Shown here: one piece after another, positions 28,961-40,445 of the stretch
How positions within the stretch are numbered: the first letter of the stretch is position 1
Layout of the letters: every line of letters begins with the position of its first letter
Assembly: GCA_037013495.1 (NCBI GenBank)
Contig: CM072811.1
Span: 45,329,452-45,393,451 of the forward strand
Direction of reading: 5' to 3'
DNA length: 64,000 nt
Source of the DNA: Hippophae tibetana
Taxonomy: Eukaryota > Streptophyta > Magnoliopsida > Rosales > Elaeagnaceae
Translations under genes and position numbers: made by a program
The notes under the pieces: generated by a model
Told to the model about the DNA's origin: nothing
The model's database searches: none
What the model saw: only the letters and a program-made list of their open reading frames with translations

Positions 28961-30660
28961 TATTATAAATTAAGTGTCTGAATAATGCATCTACGAAAGA
29001 TCACGAAATCTAGGTTTTCTTTGTAGTCAGGTGATGAACCCTAGAATACCATTGCCATCAAGTTTTTAGCTATAGCACCTATAAGAGGTAGGGTAGGGAA
29101 TCTTACATTGATTCAACTATGAGAAAAACTTGTATTGCATTGTGAGTCATTCACTTTTCCTTTCTCTCACACTTCAGTTTTTTTTAAAAGCACCACTATG
29201 TATTATAAATATATTACAATTATAACTAACATGGTGGTTTCTCATTAGATACAATATTATGCCACATCATGTGAGATATATAGACTTTTCATTTTCTTTT
29301 ACATAAAGCCCAATCAACGGTTGTAGATTTCCCTGATTTCCAAGTATTAGTGTCCAATAGGTTTGGAATAATGATTTTATAGTAGTGTTGTTGACTCTGT
29401 TATTGAAAGCGGTGGTACGGTTTCATATGGTAGAAATAATTGTTCACAGATCAACAGCTGTCATATATATTGGAGTATGCCTTGGAATCAAAATAGAAAA
29501 GAGATTCACTTTAAAGAATCTGCAGGCTATTGAGTCACATTCTCTAATTGTAATAAGAACATTATACTACACACGTTGGTTTACCACATAGTTGGGCATT
29601 TACATGTAGTGGTTGATCTTTCTTTCTATGAAAGTCATTGAGAGATCATTCCAGCTCATTGTTCATGTGATTTAGCACACTGACGTGTGGGAAACAGATC
29701 CTAACAGGAGTGACTCATTGGTAACTTGTTTGAATCATGGAAGAGGTCAGCAACCGAGACTTGATAGCCCAATTCAACGGCCATAAAGATTGATTACATG
29801 GTTATGGCCGTATGAACGGATGCTAGATCCTTTCTTATTTGTTGAGATTGTTTAGTTACAATTTGTAAAAATGAGAAGGGCAAGAAGAATCACAATAACA
29901 TCATCCTGACCCATGATCCATTGAACATGGGAAGATTTTCATATGAAAATCCCAATTTTTCAATTTGAGACAATTTCAACTCAAATGTCTTAATCTTTTG
30001 GCCCATGCATTATTGGATGGACACTCTTATTAATTCAACAAATTATTTTAAGACGTAAACTCGAGTTTAATTATAATTTGAAGCATATAACATTATTCTT
30101 TTTACATATTAAAAGATTGAGAAGCAATACAATGGTATAGTAGGGGAAGATAGAAGCAATTATTTTGGCAACAACAATATAAATTGAATAAATGATTTCA
30201 AAGTTGAGTGGGGAATAGGTACTGTTTGTCCTCGTGGGAGGTGGTTGCTTGTCTGTTTTCAGTTGTTCTCTGTTTCTTCTCCATTTTGATTGGCTCCAAT
30301 GTTGTATTAGTTTTAACGTAGGCCAAGCAAAAAGAAGAAGCCAAAATTTTCAAGGTTTTGATTTTTTATACGTCATCTATTAAGTCATTGTATACAACAA
30401 ACCAATCAATATTACAACGTGAATGTCACAGTCCTAATGAGTATAATGATGGAACGTGACAAAAGATGTGAAGGGTTGAATTGAGTGGCAAAAAATTATA
30501 TCAAAATATTTACGTCATTGAAAAGAGAATATGTCCATCTTTGGAAGGCCCTCAAGTAAATGGACGAGTCCCATTCTAAATAAGTGGACCACAAGTATCG
30601 TTTCAGCTTATATCATGTTGATTTACACCTCTCTTTTCTTTTTTTTCTTTTTTTGATTCA
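28961..30660. other. Unassigned stretch of moderate GC content
   Basis: The base composition is closer to transcribed sequence than to the AT-rich spacers around it, notably at 29380-29860 and 30200-30360. The longest frame (68 codons at 29385) has no recognised domain, and no element ends were found. It could be a noncoding transcript, a gene relic or the 3' part of an old transposon. Confidence 0.3.
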
Positions 30661-31860
30661 ATTGATTTTGGCCTTTCTTTTCTTCACTGACAATCCCTAA
30701 TAGGTTAAATGTTCGAGCATCTATATATTAGGCACTATTAGGATGATTCAACTAGTGTGCCTTTACATAATATGGGAGAAAAAAAGTGAAATGAACTTGA
30801 ATAGTTTGAAGATTGAGATTTGAGATTAATACAGTTGTTATTTATAATAAATAATAAAATAGATAAAAATAGGAATTAGTAATTAAAATATATATTTTAA
30901 ATAAGAAGAAAAATATTGAGTTACCAATAATATTTTTTTATTGATTGTTAAACATTAAATCTTAAACCGATTATATAAAGAATTATTTTAATTTTTTTAA
31001 TATATATATATATATATATGTATGTTTTTTATTTTTTTAAATAGTATATTTTAATTACTAAACATGTTATTTTTTTCATTTTTATTATCACGTGTAAAAA
31101 ACACACTATATTAGATCTTTCATCCAACAATTTTGATATAGTATACCATATATAGGTTTATTTAACAACCTGGACTTTGTAAAGATTAATGTGTATAACT
31201 GTTGCGTATGTGAAAAAAAATCATATATGCTTGTGTAGAAATATTCAAGACACTTGTAACTACTGTATTATATATGAAGTTGATTACAGTCAAAAATCTA
31301 AACGGTGTGTAACATATTTTTTGTAACATGGAAGTTTTTGAGAGTGAAGATTAGGAAAAAAAATTTAACTAAAAGAAAAGTACATATATAGAGACATTTT
31401 GTAGTGGGTGAAGGATTTTGTTGTTCTCCAAACCATGATTTTATTAGCACAAAGTTCATCAAACTCAAAAACTTAACATTTTTGTTCCGGAGTTATTGAA
31501 AATCACATTTAAATCTTGTTTATTATATTTAAGTCACTAAATTATTATTCTTTATTCATGTTTAATCTTCAATCTTTTTAATTTTTAATTTAGAAGTTAT
31601 ATGTTAATATATAATAAATTGGAGATCAAAGTTTTAGATTTTTAGTTTTTGAATTTTTTTTGTAAAATATAAATAATTTAATTTAAATTATAAATATTTA
31701 TATAAATCAAATTTAAATAGTGAGTTTAATTTTAAAAAAATGGAAAAAGAAAGAAAGAATAATAAAACTAGTATATCTTTAGTGGTGGAATTTTTGTCTT
31801 AATATTAACCATTTTGTTTGATTTTTATCTTCTTCAAAGTAACTCTTATTTATTTACATA
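30661..31860. other. AT-rich spacer
   Basis: A/T-rich with a (TA)n run near 31002-31019. Nothing else was recognised. Confidence 0.5.
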
Positions 31861-31999
31861 GGTTAGTCCAGTTGGTTTTGCGATTGTATTAGTAGACATG
31901 AGGGTGAAAGTTCGAACACTCTCTTGAGTGTTGATTTGAGATTTATATTATGTATATAAATATTTGGTGTGAAGGCTACCTTAAAAGAAAAAAAATAAA
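31861..31999 (+). mobile_element. Candidate tRNA-derived SINE
   Basis: TTAGTCCAGTTGG (from 31863) resembles the polymerase III A box. AGTTCGAACAC (31909-31919) fits a B box (GGTTCGANNCC) at tRNA-like spacing. About 70 bases later the unit ends in an A-rich tail (AAAAGAAAAAAAATAAA). Target duplications were not found, so the call is tentative. Confidence 0.45.
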
Positions 32000-32039
32000 C
32001 GGGATCATGTTAAGCTCTTTTTTCTTTTTTAAAATTAAA

Positions 32040-32262
32040 ATTAAAATTAATATTTTAATAATATTAAATGTGATTTATTTAAACCATGTTTAATATTAAA
32101 ATAGTTTAAATAGTTAGACTTTAATTTTAACAACATCTAATTTGATAAACATCTAATTTGATAACGTGAAATGTAAATTATATGTCATGTTTTTTTTAAT
32201 AGTAAAAATATATAAATTAGACATAAAAAACATTATTTTTATATTTATAATTTTTAACGGAT
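32040..32262. repeat. Dispersed AT-rich repeat, copy 1
   Basis: Phrases in order: TTAATAATATTAAA, GTTTAATATTAAA, ACATCTAATTTGATAA, TGTCATG, a T run, AATAGTAAAAATATA, TTAGACATAAAAAACATTAT. The same order recurs at 32915-33115 and, less completely, at 63585-63780. No terminal repeats or coding capacity were seen. Confidence 0.5.
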
Positions 32263-32914
32263 TTATTTTTATTATTTTCCCATGAATTGGTAAGTTGTTG
32301 ATTATTATTTTTGTAAGAGGTTTTGCAAAGATTCAATGTTTAAATTCCAACTTCTATTTTTGACCCAAATTGGATGCTTATGATAATTTGAACTTAGATA
32401 TCAAATATAATTCCACAGCAATTGTACTTTTTTTTTAATCTTGCATATCACTACCACCCTCGTGCCACCATGTCACCGGCTTGTCCGACAATCATCACCC
32501 CAATAATCTCACAACATATTTTTCATAAAGCAAATGGATAGATAACATAAAGAAAGTTTCCTTTCATGCATGGTTTATTTGCGTATATGATGAGCTTGTT
32601 GTATTTGAGGGATTAATGATAGCCTTGTATTCAAGGTCTAATAGCGTTGTTTTGAAAACTTCTATAAATTTTTATTCGCTAGTTATATATAGATCAGCTA
32701 TACTTGCATTAAGATGTCCTGAGTTCATATTTGTATGCATTGCTAACACATGTCATAATTTAACGTCAATAGCGAAATAACATGGTTAAGATTTAACGTA
32801 TTGAAATAGACAATAGAACATGTGGTACTCATAAATTCAAGCCAAAAACGGAATAAGCATAACGTATCATTATAAATTATAAAAAAATATTTAAAATTTA
32901 TAACAATAAAAATA

Positions 32915-33115
32915 ACAATTTTAATAATATTAAATCGAGTCTAATTAAAATACGTTTAACATTAAACAAATTTAAATAATAATAATTTAATTTTAACGGT
33001 ATCTAATTTAATGATATTTAATATAAAATAACATGTCATACTTTTTTAATAATAAAAAATGTATTAAGTGGACATAAGAAATGTTATTTTATGATTATAA
33101 GTTTTAAAAATACTA
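32915..33115. repeat. Dispersed AT-rich repeat, copy 2
   Basis: Carries TAATAATATTAAAT, GTTTAACATTAAAC, GGTATCTAATTTAATGATA, ATGTCAT, AATAATAAAAAATGTATTAAGTGGACATAAG in the order of copy 1, at moderate identity. Confidence 0.5.
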
Positions 33116-33622
33116 TTTTTTTTAAAATGATAGTGTTATGGACGTTCATTTAAAATTTAAAAAAAATATTTCTAAAATATAGAAATAAATATACTCTTTC
33201 AAAATAGTTCAATTGTTATCTATTTTGAAAAAAACTCCAATTAATTAAAAAAATGTTAAATTTAGCTCAAAAGGATGCTAGGAAATTAAATTTAAGATAA
33301 TAAAATAAAAATAAGGTATCAAAGTTACCAGCCCTCCCTTTTTTATACTAGCAATTATATATATAAATGCACACATCACTACATACACATTTTGTAAGTT
33401 TTAATTTCATCAAAATGAAGTTACACAATGTTTTAGTTATGTTAGTAGATACTCTGAATCTATAAATAGTTCATTAACTTGCAAACTGAAGGGTGAAAGA
33501 AAATCCCACGTACACACACAAAAGATTAGTGTATTAATAAATGTTAGAGAAAAAAACATGATAAAAAATATCACACTCCCCTTAAAAAATATTATGAGTT
33601 ATGTTTATTGTTGTGATAACCA

Positions 33623-33694
33623 TTTCACTTGTATTTATGATAAATATTTCACTTGTATTTATGATAAATATTTCACTTGTATTTTTTGGTGGCC
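33623..33694. repeat. 24-bp tandem repeat, three copies
   Basis: TTTCACTTGTATTTATGATAAATA starts at 33623 and recurs at 33647. A third, partly degraded copy starts at 33671. Confidence 0.85.
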
Positions 33695-34298
33695 TTTTAC
33701 AAGGAAACTTAATTACACCATTCGAGTTCTTTTTGTTTAGGGGTTATTAAATTTTGTCATGATACGTAGTTGGCATTGCACATAAATAGAAAATGAACTT
33801 TGTGTATTGTGATAGTAGTAGTACGTTGCACAATTCACCTATCAAAAGCCTTAAGTTAATATCATCCAACACAAAACCCTACATATATTATTGATCCAAA
33901 GGAATAAAAAATTTATATGTTAAAAATGATGTAAAAAAAATGTTACTATTATTCATTATATGTAATAGTTGCAAATTCATTAAACAGAATGTAAAAATTA
34001 AAAACAGAAGTTATTTAGACTTTGAAAATAAATTCAAAGTAAAATTCAAATTAATAGTGGAAAATATATTTTTAGAGTAAAATGTGAAAGAATAATGCTT
34101 TATTGGATTTAAGTTGGGACTTAAATGAGCCTTCACAACTTTAGAATTTAAATAGTCTTCTAGAATTTAAGATTATTTTAAAAAAATTATTGTATAAGTA
34201 TTTACGTTAAATAAAAAATATAACCAATTAATTTAAATAAATTTAGTTATTGATGAAATCAACAATAGAACATGTTAATCAATCAAATTAAACTAAGA
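33695..34298. other. AT-rich spacer before the CACTA element
   Basis: No coding or element signal was recognised. Confidence 0.5.
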
Positions 34299-34301
34299 TA
34301 A

Positions 34302-34420
34302 CACTACTACAATAATGTCTTATGGTCTCAGAAATTTAGCCTCGGTTATTTTAAAAATCGAAGTCATAGAGTTTTGACCTCGGTTATTTAAAAAGCGAGG
34401 TCATATACCTACCATATATA
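34302..34420 (+). repeat. CACTA left terminal and subterminal repeats
   Basis: CACTACTAC terminus followed by two copies of CCTCGGTTATTT(T)AAAAA with AAGTCAT or AGGTCAT, which can pair as short hairpins. Confidence 0.8.
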
Positions 34421-35070
34421 TTTTATCTTTTTTACACCAAATATTAATTTTTTTCATTTTCCCCTCTTTTTTCCTCTTTTTTTATTTGTTCCTTTTCCCA
34501 GCTTTTTCCATCCTCTATCCCCCATCTCTTTTTATTTTTATTTATTCTTTTCCTAGCTGCAGCTGCAGCTTCACTGCTCTCTCTCTCTCTTTTTATTATC
34601 AAAAATTAATATAGGGTTTCGACGAGGTTATCGCTAGCAGTAGCGAATTTGACGGTAGCACGACCTTCTCCAGCAGTGGATTCATGCCCTCTCAGACCAC
34701 TTAAGCCTTTAAGTCCACGTACACGAGCTTTTCCATGGATGCTACGCGAGCATTTCTCGAGCGCTAGCTACACGATCTGCATCTTCTTTGATCATCATCT
34801 TCTTCGATCAGCATCTTCTTCGATCAGCATCTTCTTCCTCTTCCCCGGGTAGCTGGTTTCTCAACTCTGACTTTATTTTGATTTACTGGGTTTGTCACTC
34901 TTCTCAATTTTCAATTTAGGGTTTGTTATTTTTGGGATCTTAAAAAATGTTTATAGATCTTTACTGTGTCTGGTACCTAGTCTTGATGTGTGTCTGGTCC
35001 TGGTTCTTCTTCTTCAATGTGATTTTAGGAAATAAGAAGGAAAATGAGGGCAAAGATATCAATATAGCCC

Positions 35071-35175
35071 ATGTTTAGTGTAGCGGTGATGGCTCCCTCT
35101 TTCCTTCTCATCGTTCTTCTCTTATTTCCGACTGCTCTTTTTTCTCAAAACCATTCTTCTACTTCGCAATTGTAA
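35071..35175 (+). other. Short signal-peptide-like frame inside the CACTA element
   Basis: A 34-codon frame from ATG 35071 has the make-up of a secretory signal peptide: a hydrophobic core (FLLIVLLLFPTALF) followed by SQNHSS. A splice donor GTAAGC overlaps its end. It may be a captured first exon of a secreted-protein gene. The nearby fragment at 35310-35420 does not join to it in frame, so no gene model is offered. Confidence 0.4.
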
Positions 35176-36524
35176 GCTATATTTCTCTTCCTTTTCCCCC
35201 TCCTTCTAAAGTTTTGTATTTTACTATCTCTGTTTTGGGTTTCTTTCGTCCCTGTTATTTAGTGTTTTTTTATTTAATTTGCTAAGATTTGTGAACACAA
35301 GGGGGAGATGGAAATTTGGAATTTAAGGAGAATGGTAGAGTGGAGCCCATACAAATGGTGGATTATTGTCATGTCTGTCACATACCCAATGGATTTGGTT
35401 TGAGGGAGGCTAACTGTGTAGGTACTTTCTATCATTCTACCATCCCTTCAATTTCTTGTTTTGAAGAGAGACTTAGACGAAAAAATTATACAGTTTGTTT
35501 GCTGATCCAGTTTTTGAATATTTATTCTATGCATCTAATTCAAGTGCCCTGCATTGTAATAGTGCAGTTATATTACTATTTTTTTCATAGATATTTTCTA
35601 TTAGATTCTAGTATGACAAAAATGGAATTTATTTCACTGTTGGCCTCAGTTATCTTTTAGCTCTGTATTTTCCCTTTCATTATTTTTTTAAGTTCTAGAT
35701 TATGTTGTTGCAGCTATTGACGGTCATATAAGAGATCATCTGGAGATAAATGAGAGGTCTTGAATCAAATTTATGGTAACATGGCTAATTGATCAGCTTG
35801 ATCTGTTTAGCTTAGTTTCTCCTATACATTGTTGAGCTTAACATTGAATCGTGGAAAAAAACAATATTATGAGAATGTTTTATTGTTTTGATTTTTTTAT
35901 TTATAAATTCTTACTATATATATTTCCAAATATCATCTTTTTTTATGTAAAAGCTGAATTTGAGGAGCTCGTGGGAAAGACAATGAGCAAGCTAGTGACA
36001 ACAGCAAATGAAGGTCCAATTGGTGGTAAAATATTTGCAACGAAGAAGCCCTGTCTCATCTTCTTTGTTTCATAAAAACCCTAATTCAAACCATTCAACC
36101 CAAAAATTCAATTTGTTGCCACAACTAAGCATAAATAAGTGAGTCCTTGTAAAATTTTCTTGTTACCACTATATATTATTTGCTAAAATTATTATGATTG
36201 TCATGCTGAAACTGTTATGATTTTCATGCTGAAGCAGGGATAAAGTTTTGGCTATAATTGTCACAATTTTAGAGTAAAAATATGACAAAAATGCTAGTTT
36301 CTGATGAATTGGCTGCTATTAGGCCTATGAATGATCACATGCTATTGTAGTTTTTTTCTATTTTCTTTTTCATGGTAGGCACCAGGCGTAGCAGCATCAG
36401 GGGTACCAAGCACACTAGGCACACCAGGCCTCAATCTGGGGGGAAGACCATTGATGGATATGAAGATTTTCCAGAAAATGATGAGAAATCCTTAATGAAG
36501 GCTGATAAATCACTTACATAGACT

Positions 36525-36957
36525 TGATGAGTTGACATTGAAATTCATATTGAAATAAGTTTCCCCTACTGACCATCTCACCACTCTGATAAACATTATA
36601 CATTGTTTGTCTACTTGTGAGAAAGCAGAAGATGCAAGAAATAAGGATGAAATTTCTGGTGCTGGTGCTGGTGAGTTGACATTGAAATGCATATTGAAAT
36701 AAGTTGCGCCCACTGACCATCTCACCACTCTGATAAACATTATACATTGTTTGTCTACTTGTGAGAAAACAAAAGATGCAGGAAATGAGGATGAATTTTC
36801 TGGTGTTGGTGCTGGTGAGTTGACATTGAAATGCATATTGAAATAAGTTACCCCCACTGACCATCTCACCACTCTGATAAACATTATACATTGTCTGTCT
36901 ACTTGTGAGAAAACAGAAGATGCAAGAAATGAGGATGAAATTCTGGTGCTGGTGTGC
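36525..36957. repeat. 144-bp tandem repeat, three copies, in the CACTA element
   Basis: GTTGACATTGAAATTCATAT and close variants start at 36531, 36675 and 36819. The period is exactly 144 bp and identity is high. Because 144 is a multiple of three, two - strand frames stay open across all copies (37086-36514 with 190 codons, 36977-36510 with 155 codons), each giving a 48-residue repeat such as the one with YQSGEMVSGGNLFQYAFQ. I recognise no domain in either, and protein coding is doubtful. Confidence 0.85.
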
Positions 36958-37078
36958 AGCGCTGCACTGCACTGCACTGGTGCGCTGGTGTGCTGCGGTG
37001 TACTGGTGTTGGTGTGCTGCGCTGTGTTGCACTGGTGCTAGTGTTGGTGCGCTACACTGGTGTTGGTTTGTAGAAGAT
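36940..37078. repeat. GC-rich GCTGGTG/CTGCACTG minisatellite
   Basis: Imperfect repeats of GGTGCTGGTGTG and GCACTGCACTG follow the 144-bp array directly, far richer in GC than the rest of the element. Confidence 0.7.
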
Positions 37079-37339
37079 AGAGTCAAGAAAGACTTGAGAG
37101 ATTTTTCAATCAGCTAAAAATCTGAAATTATCATTATAATCGTTTTTGTAGCATATTTATGCTTGTAATTAATAGTAATTTTTTATTATGTTTTAGTATA
37201 TAATAAACTCTCGAATGTAATTATACTTTTAATTTTAATATAATATGATTTTTAATATTGTTTTAATAAATTTATTATAATTTATATTAATTTTTAATAT
37301 TGTAATTATTAATTGTATTTTTTTAATTTATGTATACTC

Positions 37340-37477
37340 TATGACCTCAGTTAAAAAACTGAGTCCATAAGTCGTTACCTATAGTCTCTCTCACTTAGAC
37401 CTCAATTCTTATAACTGTGACCATAGACCTACGGTAACGGTTAAAAACCAAGGTCATATGTACTTTTTGTAGTAGTG
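37340..37477 (-). repeat. CACTA right terminal and subterminal repeats
   Basis: GACCTCAGTTAAAAAACTGAG and AACGGTTAAAAACCAAGGTC hairpin-like motifs precede the terminus GTAGTAGTG. Confidence 0.8.
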
Positions 37478-37480
37478 TAA

Positions 37481-38522
37481 TTAATGTGAGACATACAACC
37501 AATTACATAATGACATCTAAGTTACGTAGAGGTCAATTTTTTAAAATATAAAAATTTAAAGATATAATAATATTTGTCTAAGTGCAAATTCTAATTTTCA
37601 TAAAAGATTATAAGATTGAACTTATTGTTACTCTCTTTCCTTTTTATTTTTCTTTCTTATGATCATTGTTTGTTTTGTTTAATAGTAAAAGTATTGTTTT
37701 CTATAAATTTTATAGAGTATTGTTTGAAACTTGGAAGACTTTGCAGGGATTCTTGATTATTTAGGCACAAGATTGGTTAAGAGCAAAACCTAAAACATCA
37801 GGGGATAAAAATAGAAGATAAGAACAAATTTAGAATCATATTCTTTAAAATATTACTTACTTATTATTTATTTATTTTTGGCTAAAGAAAATATTACTTT
37901 GTTTAAAAATTGTTCTTTTGTTGATCTGAATATTAAAAAAAAATCGTTGGGCCTTTTTCGGTCTCCAATTCTTCCCAAAAAATTAAAAAAAAAACAAATT
38001 TAACACATAAAGTTAGAGATGTGACATAGGTCGTAATACAGTTCTTTTTTTTAATAGAACATGAATTCTATTTTTATTATTTGAAGGCACTCGTAATATA
38101 ATTTTCTCAAATTTTTTTTTGTGTTTTTTTATATACAAATTGTGGAGGCCCTGAAAGAGAAGAAAATTGTTGATTTTTTAAAAAAAAAGTGAGAGAAACA
38201 TGGAAGAAAATAGATTTGAAAACATGCATTCACGATTAATTGCTCCTGAGACTTAAAATAGCAAGAGGATTTTTATTATTTTTTGAAAAATTGATCAAAT
38301 CCCTGGCACGTTAAAATGAACACTTTTGTTGAATTTAGGAAATATATCATGTTAATATATAAAAATAATTTCATATTAATTTAGTGTTTATAAATAGTAT
38401 GAGATTTAATTTCTTTCTAAGTTAACTTTTTATGATTTATGAATCATATATACTATACAAAATTTATATAGTATCAAAAGTTTAGTTGATCAATAGGTTA
38501 AAAAATAAAATAAAATTAATTG
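37481..38522. other. AT-rich spacer between CACTA and copia elements
   Basis: No gene or element signal was recognised. Confidence 0.5.
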
Positions 38523-38527
38523 GTCTT

Positions 38528-38848
38528 TGAAAACTAAGAACAATGATCAAGAACAAGAAACTTCAAGAATCTAGAGAGAAGAGGTGATGCAGAGAAGAAG
38601 TTGCTAAAAAATCATTATTTCATGTGCGTAGAACACATCATTGTATGATTATTTATAACAAAAAGTGAGATGTGATCCTAACTGATCACATGTGCATCTC
38701 TAACAAACGTTTAGAGAATCAATTATCTACACAAGCTACGCTAGTTATCCAAAAAAATCAATACATATCACATTGTTTATACACAAGTAACTAGTCTAGG
38801 TACATCATATTGCACATAAGATCATCTACATCATCACATATCTCAACA
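38528..38848 (-). repeat. 3' LTR of the copia element
   Basis: On + it runs from TGAAAACTAAGAAC to CATATCTCAACA and matches 43675-44005 along its length. Confidence 0.9.
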
Positions 38849-40445
38849 TGTTTTATCAAGCTTATGTCTCTATTGAAAATAATGAGTTTGGTTCTTAAAT
38901 CTGTAAAACGAGCTAATCCTAAAGTTTTTGTCACAATATATGTAGGTTATTCTTGTATTGGCACATATTCAATACAAATTTCTCCATTAAGCACATGTTC
39001 TCTAATTAAGTAAAAATCTATCTTTACATGCTTGATTCTTGAATGCAAAGTGGATGTTTAGTTAATGCTCCACCCTTTGATTTCCACAAAACAAATTGGA
39101 GTAATTTCAAGCTTGATACCCAATTCACCAAACAACTTCTTCAACCACAAAACTCTTGTAACGGTCAAAGCTAATTATCTAAATTCTACCTCAATTGAGG
39201 ATCTTGAAACCATCATATGCTTCCCAAAACTCCATGAAACCAATGAGTTGCCCATGAAAATACACCAGCCTCACGTGCTTCTTTTATCATCAACACATGA
39301 TGTCAGTCTGCATCAGTATTAGCCAAAAAAGACAACACCTTAGTGCCTTACAAAACTATGTCATACCCTATAGTTTCAAGTACCTTAGCAATCTCTTAAC
39401 TGCTTATCAATGGGTATTATGGGGAAATTGCAAAAATTGATAGAGTTTATTCACCACATAGAAAATATTTGGTCTAATAAAGGTACAATATTAAAGTGTC
39501 CTAACAAGAGACCTACAAAGACCTCCATCAACTAAAGAACTTCCATCATTTTTTGACAAATTCTTCCCTTGACCAAAAGGAATAGAGGTAGCCTTTGAAT
39601 AAGTAAATTGTACCTTTTTAAGGAGTTAAGAAATATATTTCTACTGATTCAAATGAAAGCACCCTCTAGCTCCTAATAACTCTATCCCCAAGAAATAATT
39701 CAAATCCCCTAAGTCTTTTAGAGTAAAGATATCATTCAATCTATTAATTAGTTATTGAACATAAGTTGTATCAAATCCTATGATAATGATATCATCCACA
39801 TATATCAAAATTATAACTAAATACACAACATCGTCATAAATCATCATAAAAGTAATAGCTTAAGAGCTTCTAAAACCCCACAAGCTTAGGTAACTATTCA
39901 GCTTAGTGTACCAAGCTCTAGGAGCTTGTTTAAACCCATAAAGAGCCTTCTTCAACCTACACATATAACGTGTTAATTTCTAAAAAATAAAACCTTCTAG
40001 TTGGTACATAAAAATTTCCTCCTCCAACTCACCGTTTAGGAAAGCATTATTCACATCTAATTATCTCACAATTCACCCCTTAGATAGAACCATTGTTAAC
40101 ACTACTCTAACCATTGTAGGCTTTATTATAGGATTAAATGTCTCATTATAATCAATACCCTCAATTTAGAGAAAACCTCTTCATACTAGTTTGCTTTTAT
40201 ACCTTTCTAAAGTTTTGTCAAGCTTAAGTTTAACAACAAATACCCTCTTATTACTAATAATCTTACCATATTTAGGAGGTGGAACTAACTCACAAGTTCC
40301 CTTATTTACTAATGTTGCAAATTCTTTTCCTATAACATCCATTCATTCAGGATGTTTCATGGCTTCTGTAACATTATTAGGATTTGGAAGAATAATAGTG
40401 ACATCAAGAGTTTTAGGTTTGTAAACACCTGACTTGGCATGAGTC
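38849..40445 (-). pseudogene. Broken copia reverse transcriptase and RNase H
   Basis: On the - strand, frames around 40420-39300 show copia RT phrases: HPEWMDVIGKEF, ALYGFKQAPRAWY and the catalytic YVDD at 39802-39791, then LKDLGDLNYFLGIE. RNase H remnants lie between 39300 and 38990. Many in-frame stops and shifts break the frame. Confidence 0.85.

Larger units (their letters stand above)
34302..37477. mobile_element. CACTA (En/Spm) DNA transposon, non-autonomous
   Basis: 3,176 bp with terminal inverted repeats CACTACTACAA at the left and TTTTTGTAGTAGTG at the right. The target duplication is a perfect TAA (34299-34301 and 37478-37480). Subterminal sequence is full of GACCTCGGTTATTTAAAAA and GGTCATA motifs in both orientations, as CACTA elements usually show for transposase binding. 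No transposase reading frame is present, so movement would need a partner element. The interior holds a leader-like GC-richer segment (34550-34860), short exon-like fragments, a triplicated 144-bp unit and a GC-rich minisatellite. The intact ends and duplication suggest a fairly recent insertion. Confidence 0.92.

Noticed and set aside
36531-36957. Regular repeats that might suggest a CRISPR array
   Set aside because: Units are contiguous 144-bp tandem copies without spacers, inside a plant CACTA element.
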